The translations under genes and the position numbers were made by a program. This document shows, piece after piece, positions 59,470 to 64,000 of a stretch of DNA of 64,000 nt; the first letter of the stretch is position 1, and each line of letters opens with the position of its first letter. This DNA is from Butyrivibrio fibrisolvens (GTDB lineage Bacteria > Bacillota > Clostridia > Lachnospirales > Lachnospiraceae), in contig NZ_CP146963.1 in NCBI RefSeq assembly GCF_037113525.1, positions 62,001 through 126,000 on the forward strand, given 5' to 3'. The notes beneath the pieces were generated by a model that did not search any database, was not told the DNA's origin, and saw only the letters and a program-made list of their open reading frames with translations.

Positions 59470-59496
59470 TAAGAATCTGATATAATGTGCCGAAAT
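59470..59496 (+). promoter_or_regulatory. Candidate sigma-28 flagellar promoter
   Basis: TAAG (59470-59473), 15 bp, GCCGAAAT (59489-59496) matches the flagellar sigma-28 pattern (TAAA, 15, GCCGATAA) at most positions. A sigma-A-like TATAAT (59481-59486) overlaps but lacks a -35. The flagellar genes follow. Confidence 0.5.
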
Positions 59497-59539
59497 AAAG
59501 TGTGACTGCAAAGGATATGCAGCCGCACTTTATTTTTTT
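59497..59539 (+). terminator. Terminator of glgB, downstream of a promoter
   Basis: AAAGTGTGACTGCA (59497-59510) pairs with TGCAGCCGCACTTT (59518-59531), one mismatch, then ATTTTTTT. It sits just after the candidate flagellar promoter, so RNA started there would meet it first; attenuation is possible. Confidence 0.75.
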
Positions 59540-59590
59540 CTCCAAGCCATAACAGGACGTGCCGGCAGAGAAAGCATTTTGAGGTTTTAT

Positions 59591-62590
59591 ATGACAAACG
59601 TATCGGCGCTGGGGCAGTTTATGGCATCCCCTGAAGATAATTTATCAGAAAGAATCAGTTCATTTACAGCTAGTAGTATGGCACCAAAGCCTTTTGGAAT
59701 GACAGGTCCTGTTAACCTTGGCATGAGCGCAGATGTTGATCTTAATTCAGGAAGACATGACATAGAAGCTTATTCTAATAAGACAAGCGCACTTGCAAAA
59801 AGCCTTGAGCAAAACAGCCTTGATTTTTCAAGTGTCCATAATTTTGATGTTGTAATGTCACATACAATGTCGCAGGAAGACTATGCCAAAGCTAAAGAAG
59901 ACGGCTTTGATATGAGAGATCTTGACCCTCAAGAAGCTGTGACAATACTTGATAAAGTCAAAACAGTCCTGGCTCAGTCCGGACAGATAATAGATGGATA
60001 TAATGATGATCTTGATATAGAGACTCTTAAGAACATCGTCGGCAATGAAGTCATGGCAGGCGATATTCTCGATGCTTTCCATCAAAATGATATCCCAGCA
60101 ACCAAAGAAAATATTAGAGACGTAGTTAATGCCGTTGAAAAAGGGTCGTTATTAACTGAGCCCAAAGACACAGCAGTAAACTACCTTGTTGAAAATAAGC
60201 TTGAGCCTTCCGTAGACAATTTCTATCTGGCAGACCATGCAACCAATGGACGCAGAAGCGGCCAGGGTTCCTACTATATGGAGGGCGGATATCTTAACAA
60301 GACTGGAGCTGGTTTGGCATTAGATGATATTGCAGCTTCAATCTCTGAAGTTATAGAAGAAGCAGGCTTTGAAGCAGCCGATGAGAAGATGCAGGATACT
60401 GCAAGAAAGCTTTTAAAAGACGGTCTTGCACTTACTCCAGATAATCTTCAAAAGAAAATAGAGATAGATAATATTTCATTCCCGCTTACAAGAGAAGTCA
60501 TCATAGACAGCGCGGCAGCAGCAATAGCAGATGGAAAGAAGGCTACTCAGGGAAGTTTTTCAGATCATGAGAGCCTTGTACAAAAAGCTGTTAGCCTTAA
60601 GAAATCTCTTTTCCTTGAAGAGACAAGGTTTGAGATGAGCGCAGAAGTCAATCTTCGCCTTTTAAGAAGCGGTATTACGATTGATACTTCGTATGTTGAG
60701 AAGGCGGTTGAAGAATTAAAGGCTGCGAATGACCAGATTGCAAATGTTCTTTTCCCTGACAGAAGTAACGCTCTTGATCTTTATGATCTATATAAAAAGA
60801 CTAATGAAGAAGTGGGCGTTATCAAAGAGTCCCCGGCAGCAGTAATTGGTGCTCTTACCAAGGAATTTAAGTCGGCAACCCTTGAAGATATCTTTAATAA
60901 GGGTTCAGCTCTTAAAGCATCTTACGAAAAAGCCCAGGCAACCTATGAAGCTGTTGGAACGCAGGTTAGAAGCGATCTTGGAGACAGCATCAAGAAGGCA
61001 TTCAGAAATGTTGATGAAGTACTTAAGGGTATAGACCTTGAGCTTACAGACGACAACAGACGCGCAGTCCGGATACTCTCTTACAACCATGCAGAGGTCA
61101 CAAGTTCTAGCGTTGAAGCAGTAAGAGCCATCGACAATAAGCTTGTTTCTACCATCGATAAATTAAAGCCATCAGCAGTTCTTGACATGATAAGAGAAGG
61201 TCGCAATCCGCTTGCCATGACTCTTGATGAGCTTGGCGGATACCTTGACGATAAGGACAAGGATCCTGATAAGCAAAGCGATAAGTACTCAAGATTTTTA
61301 TATAAGCTTGAAAAAAACGGCCAGATCACTGATAAGGAAAAAGAGTCCTACATCGGAATCTACAGACTTTTTGAGAATCTTAAAAAGACAGATCATGCCG
61401 CTATAGGAATGGTCCTTGAAACTGGATCAGAGATGACAATTGGTAATCTTCTTACCGCAAACAGGACTTTGACAAGATCAAAACGCGGCATGGACTTTAA
61501 GTTTGATGACGATTTTGGCGGACTTAAAGCTGGTGAGAGAAAGAATACAGCAATCGATGTGCAGATAGAAACAGCCTTCAGATACTACTCATCTAAGGCT
61601 GATAAGGCATACGACAACATCAGCCCTGAGAAGATGCTTGCATTTGAAAATGCCGGTAACGTAATTGAAAATACCCTTCTTCCCGCATTCGCAGATGCCA
61701 TGGAGCATCAGGGCGAAGAAGAAAAGCGCCTTGAAAAAGAAGTAAACAAAAAAGAACTTGAAGATCTAAGAAACACTCTTTCAGACGGACTTTCAAAAGA
61801 TAGTGCGTCGGAGCTTGAAAAGGCAGACATCCCTGTTACAGTAAGAAACCTTGAAGCCATGGAAGAGATAATCGCTTCAAGAAAAAGAAGATGTCTTAAT
61901 AAGATATGGGATCAGCTTCGAGAAAGAGTAAAAGCTCCTCAAGATAAAGATCAGGAAGATAAAGATTCTTTAAGCGGAGCGAATCTAAATGAAGCCCTTG
62001 ATAGCCTCAAAGACCTTAATAATTATAAAAATACTATCGATAATATGGCCAGAAGCCTTGAAACAGCCATGAATACAGCCGATACATATATTGACATAAA
62101 AGCTATAAAACTTCTTCACAAAGAGCTGTCGGTTGCAAGTACCCTGGCTGATAAGGGAAGCTATGAGATTCCTGTAGATACAGGCGCAGGCGAAGTATCC
62201 CTTCACATCTCCTTCAAAAAAGGAGACGGGGCATCCTCTAAAGTAGAAGCCAGTATTGAAACCGAAAACTACGGAACAGTAAAGGCAGATCTATCTCTTT
62301 TGCCAGATCCTAATGTTCATGATGCGTCAAAGGTAGGCGGAATGCTTACAACATCAGCTCATGGAAGAGCAGATGTAAGACGCTTTATGGAGAATATAAA
62401 GTACATAATGACAGGAGATATCTCATCAACAGATCTCTCTATCATGTACGAAGTAACAAAACAAACAAGCGATGACACAAATGCAGCAGTGAGCAGGGAA
62501 GCAGATACTACTGATAAGAGTCTTATAAAGACAGCGGAACTATTTATAAAGGCAGTTACAGATTCAATATCCATGATGGAAGGATCATAA
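59591..62590 (+). CDS. Large flagellar-locus protein, possibly FliK/DUF6240-like
   Basis: A 999-aa protein; the start is ATG 59591 behind GAGG (59581-59584). It is mostly alpha-helical, polar, without a signal peptide or membrane segment, as expected for a protein exported by the flagellar apparatus or cytoplasmic. The C-terminal 130 residues change to beta-rich sequence (VSLHISFKKGDG, SIETENYGTVKADLSLL), reminiscent of the hook-length protein FliK domain. From memory, similar proteins beside Lachnospiraceae flagellins are labelled DUF6240; not verified. It is 47 bp upstream of flagellin. Confidence 0.6.
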   Translation: MTNVSALGQFMASPEDNLSERISSFTASSMAPKPFGMTGPVNLGMSADVDLNSGRHDIEAYSNKTSALAKSLEQNSLDFSSVHNFDVVMSHTMSQEDYAKAKEDGFDMRDLDPQEAVTILDKVKTVLAQSGQIIDGYNDDLDIETLKNIVGNEVMAGDILDAFHQNDIPATKENIRDVVNAVEKGSLLTEPKDTAVNYLVENKLEPSVDNFYLADHATNGRRSGQGSYYMEGGYLNKTGAGLALDDIAASISEVIEEAGFEAADEKMQDTARKLLKDGLALTPDNLQKKIEIDNISFPLTREVIIDSAAAAIADGKKATQGSFSDHESLVQKAVSLKKSLFLEETRFEMSAEVNLRLLRSGITIDTSYVEKAVEELKAANDQIANVLFPDRSNALDLYDLYKKTNEEVGVIKESPAAVIGALTKEFKSATLEDIFNKGSALKASYEKAQATYEAVGTQVRSDLGDSIKKAFRNVDEVLKGIDLELTDDNRRAVRILSYNHAEVTSSSVEAVRAIDNKLVSTIDKLKPSAVLDMIREGRNPLAMTLDELGGYLDDKDKDPDKQSDKYSRFLYKLEKNGQITDKEKESYIGIYRLFENLKKTDHAAIGMVLETGSEMTIGNLLTANRTLTRSKRGMDFKFDDDFGGLKAGERKNTAIDVQIETAFRYYSSKADKAYDNISPEKMLAFENAGNVIENTLLPAFADAMEHQGEEEKRLEKEVNKKELEDLRNTLSDGLSKDSASELEKADIPVTVRNLEAMEEIIASRKRRCLNKIWDQLRERVKAPQDKDQEDKDSLSGANLNEALDSLKDLNNYKNTIDNMARSLETAMNTADTYIDIKAIKLLHKELSVASTLADKGSYEIPVDTGAGEVSLHISFKKGDGASSKVEASIETENYGTVKADLSLLPDPNVHDASKVGGMLTTSAHGRADVRRFMENIKYIMTGDISSTDLSIMYEVTKQTSDDTNAAVSREADTTDKSLIKTAELFIKAVTDSISMMEGS

Positions 62591-62637
62591 ACTGCATAGG
62601 AGACACTGAAAGTAGTGTAAAGATCACAAGGAGTACT

Positions 62638-63819
62638 ATGAAGATCAATTACAATGTATCTGCTCTAGTAGCAAACAATGCACTTAAAACAACAGACAAT
62701 AAGCTGACAGAATCACTTGAAAGATTATCAAGTGGTCTTAAGATTGCCAATGCCAAGGACAATCCATCAGGACTTGCAATGGCAAGAAGAATGAATTCAC
62801 AGATCAAGAGTCTTGATACAGCAGATGATTCTAATGCAGACGGAATCTCAATCGTAGAAACTGCAGACGGCGTCCTTGCCGAGATGCAGGATATGCTCCA
62901 GAGAATGAGCGAGCTTGCTACCAAGGCTTCTAATGAGACCAATACAGATGATGACAGATTGATAATCGATGAAGAGATACAGCAGCTCAAGAGTGAGATC
63001 CAGAGAGTCTGCGATACAACAGAATTTAACGGACAAAAGCTCCTTAACGGATCATTTGACCTGAAGGGTTATGCAACAGTACTTGAGCCTGGTTCAGGCA
63101 AATATGTAACCGACCCCGCTATCACGGTAAGTACATATTCAGACGAAATACCTGCAGGTATTGCCAAGATAACCGGCTTTTCATGCGAATTTGAAGAAGA
63201 TCCCGTAACAGGAACCAAAAAAATCATCCCCCAATATGAAAACGGAGAGATGATATCACCTAAAGGAACTCTTACAGATTCCAAGGGTAACGCATATGAA
63301 AACATTTCCATAGATGGAGATATCATAAAATTCTCTAACAACAAGGGTCAGGAGATCCAGATAAAAGTTGATGAAACAATTCCTGAGACTACTCCATGCA
63401 CACTGCAGCTTGAAATTACAGCTACCGGCGGGATGGCAGTTCAGATCGGTGCCAACGAAGGACAGTACCTTGATATCAGAATACCAACAATGTCTCTTTC
63501 AAATATAGGAATTTACAATCTTAACACTAAAACATTGGATGATTCATATGCAGCAATCGATATGGCTAAAAAGGGTCTTGCATATATCTCTGCTGCAAGA
63601 AGCAGACTTGGTGCATATCAGAACAGACTTGAGCATACCAATAAGTCACTTGACGTAACTATTGAAAATATGACAGCTGCATATTCCAGGATCATGGATG
63701 TAGATATGGCAGAAGAGATGACTGTATATTCAACTCACACAGTTCTTGATCAGGCAGGAATATCCATGCTGGCTCAGGCCAATGAAAGACCAAGCGAAGT
63801 CCTGCAGCTTCTTCAGTAA
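62638..63819 (+). CDS. fliC: Flagellin
   Basis: A 393-aa filament protein. The conserved N-terminal D0/D1 coiled-coil part runs to about residue 140 (NNALKTTDNKLTESLERLSSGLKI, then NPSGLAMARRM, GISIVETADGVL and TEFNGQKLLNG), a short variable centre of about 150 residues follows, and the C-terminal part (residues about 300-393) ends in QAGISMLAQANERPSEVLQLLQ. It is secreted by the flagellar export apparatus and has no signal peptide. ACAAGGAG precedes the ATG. It is a possible substrate of the FliB-like protein at 29423-30595. Confidence 0.95.
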   Translation: MKINYNVSALVANNALKTTDNKLTESLERLSSGLKIANAKDNPSGLAMARRMNSQIKSLDTADDSNADGISIVETADGVLAEMQDMLQRMSELATKASNETNTDDDRLIIDEEIQQLKSEIQRVCDTTEFNGQKLLNGSFDLKGYATVLEPGSGKYVTDPAITVSTYSDEIPAGIAKITGFSCEFEEDPVTGTKKIIPQYENGEMISPKGTLTDSKGNAYENISIDGDIIKFSNNKGQEIQIKVDETIPETTPCTLQLEITATGGMAVQIGANEGQYLDIRIPTMSLSNIGIYNLNTKTLDDSYAAIDMAKKGLAYISAARSRLGAYQNRLEHTNKSLDVTIENMTAAYSRIMDVDMAEEMTVYSTHTVLDQAGISMLAQANERPSEVLQLLQ

Positions 63820-63822
63820 TTG

Positions 63823-63877
63823 GGAGTTTAAAAGAATTTCAAACTCCTAGAAGTGATATCGAAAACTCCATCACTTT
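63823..63877 (+). repeat. Two-hairpin element, copy 2 (after flagellin)
   Basis: GGAGTTT (63823-63829) pairs with AAACTCC (63841-63847), then AAGTGAT (63851-63857) with ATCACTT (63870-63876). Words such as TTTCAAACTC, GAAGTGAT, CTCCATCACTT and CAACCA are shared in order with copy 1 (46714-46775). No T tract follows. The loop complement seen in copy 1 is not present here. Confidence 0.7.
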
Positions 63878-63923
63878 CAACCAAGAGTAAAGTGCCAATA
63901 TAACTCAACAAGGAGAGAAAGCT

Positions 63924-64000
63924 ATGACCAAAGAACAGATAAGTAACTATACAAGAAGAATATCCGAAGCCAATGCAACTCAGATGATCACAATACTCTA
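63924..64000 (+). CDS. Partial FliS-like flagellar chaperone, 3' end outside
   Basis: ATG 63924 lies behind AAGGAGAG (63910-63917), and the frame stays open to the window end. The 25 visible residues (MTKEQISNYTRRISEANATQ, then MITILY) resemble the start of FliS-type flagellin chaperones, where the ILY motif precedes the first long helix's end. Position directly after flagellin fits. The call is limited by the short fragment. Confidence 0.6.
   Translation, partial: MTKEQISNYTRRISEANATQMITIL

Overview
The window looks like a chromosome segment of a motile, anaerobic, low-to-moderate GC Firmicute, most plausibly a Butyrivibrio- or Pseudobutyrivibrio-like member of Lachnospiraceae. This rests on AGGAGG-type ribosome binding sites, a complete SufCBDSU operon, LuxS, Cbi-type ECF metal uptake, large Lachnospiraceae-style flagellar proteins and a LacZ/GlgB carbohydrate repertoire. 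The genus is inferred, not proven. No rRNA, prophage or CRISPR array was seen. The only mobile gene is one tnpB.

Layout. 1-6338: an AT-rich cluster of lipoproteins and four copies of a ~134-aa single-pass membrane protein, with clear recent duplication. 6475-14248: a phased TTCGTC repeat array, then a Ser/Thr kinase, small membrane protein and PP2C phosphatase, followed by an alpha/beta hydrolase and a GH2 beta-galactosidase. 14387-17771: class II aldolase (minus), a secreted CAP-like protein, a TSCPD protein and MurG. 17918-20072: a two-component system (minus). 20100-20746: gene-free, structured, possibly a noncoding RNA. 20747-27475: minus-strand flavodoxin, SUV3-like RNA helicase, CPBP protease and an N6-adenine methyltransferase with 39-bp coding repeats. 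27787-29112: LuxS and MtnN, the two detoxifying steps of the activated methyl cycle. 29423-32969: FliB-like lysine methylase, RluA-type pseudouridine synthase and a beta-lactamase-fold hydrolase. 33229-34744: tnpB element. 34833-36881: second two-component system.

37566-41903 is a metal-homeostasis block: a Fur-type box on a promoter, a heavy-metal exporter-like membrane protein, a Fur-family regulator, then CbiM(N)-CbiQ-CbiO. Next come tRNA-Gly, an anchored surface protein, the suf operon (44456-49718), a GGDEF cyclase, tRNA-Lys, TatD and KsgA. After these come a 1214-aa TPR/repeat/acidic/AAA-like protein with GlgB, and the start of a flagellar locus (999-aa protein, flagellin, partial FliS-like gene).

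Most unusual signals. (1) Two copies (24813-25027 and 31534-31707) of a roughly 115-nt core closed by long stems whose arms differ between copies but covary within each copy. Both sit 41-42 nt after a stop codon in the same sense as the upstream gene. (2) A TTCGTC repeat array phased at 20-21 bp upstream of the kinase operon, with the same motif next to two other surface-gene promoters. (3) A two-hairpin element seen both between sufB and sufD and after flagellin; the sufD copy can also form a pairing that ends at the sufD ribosome binding site. (4) A 289-bp foldback between convergent genes. All structure statements come from reading complementarity by eye; no folding or database search was run.
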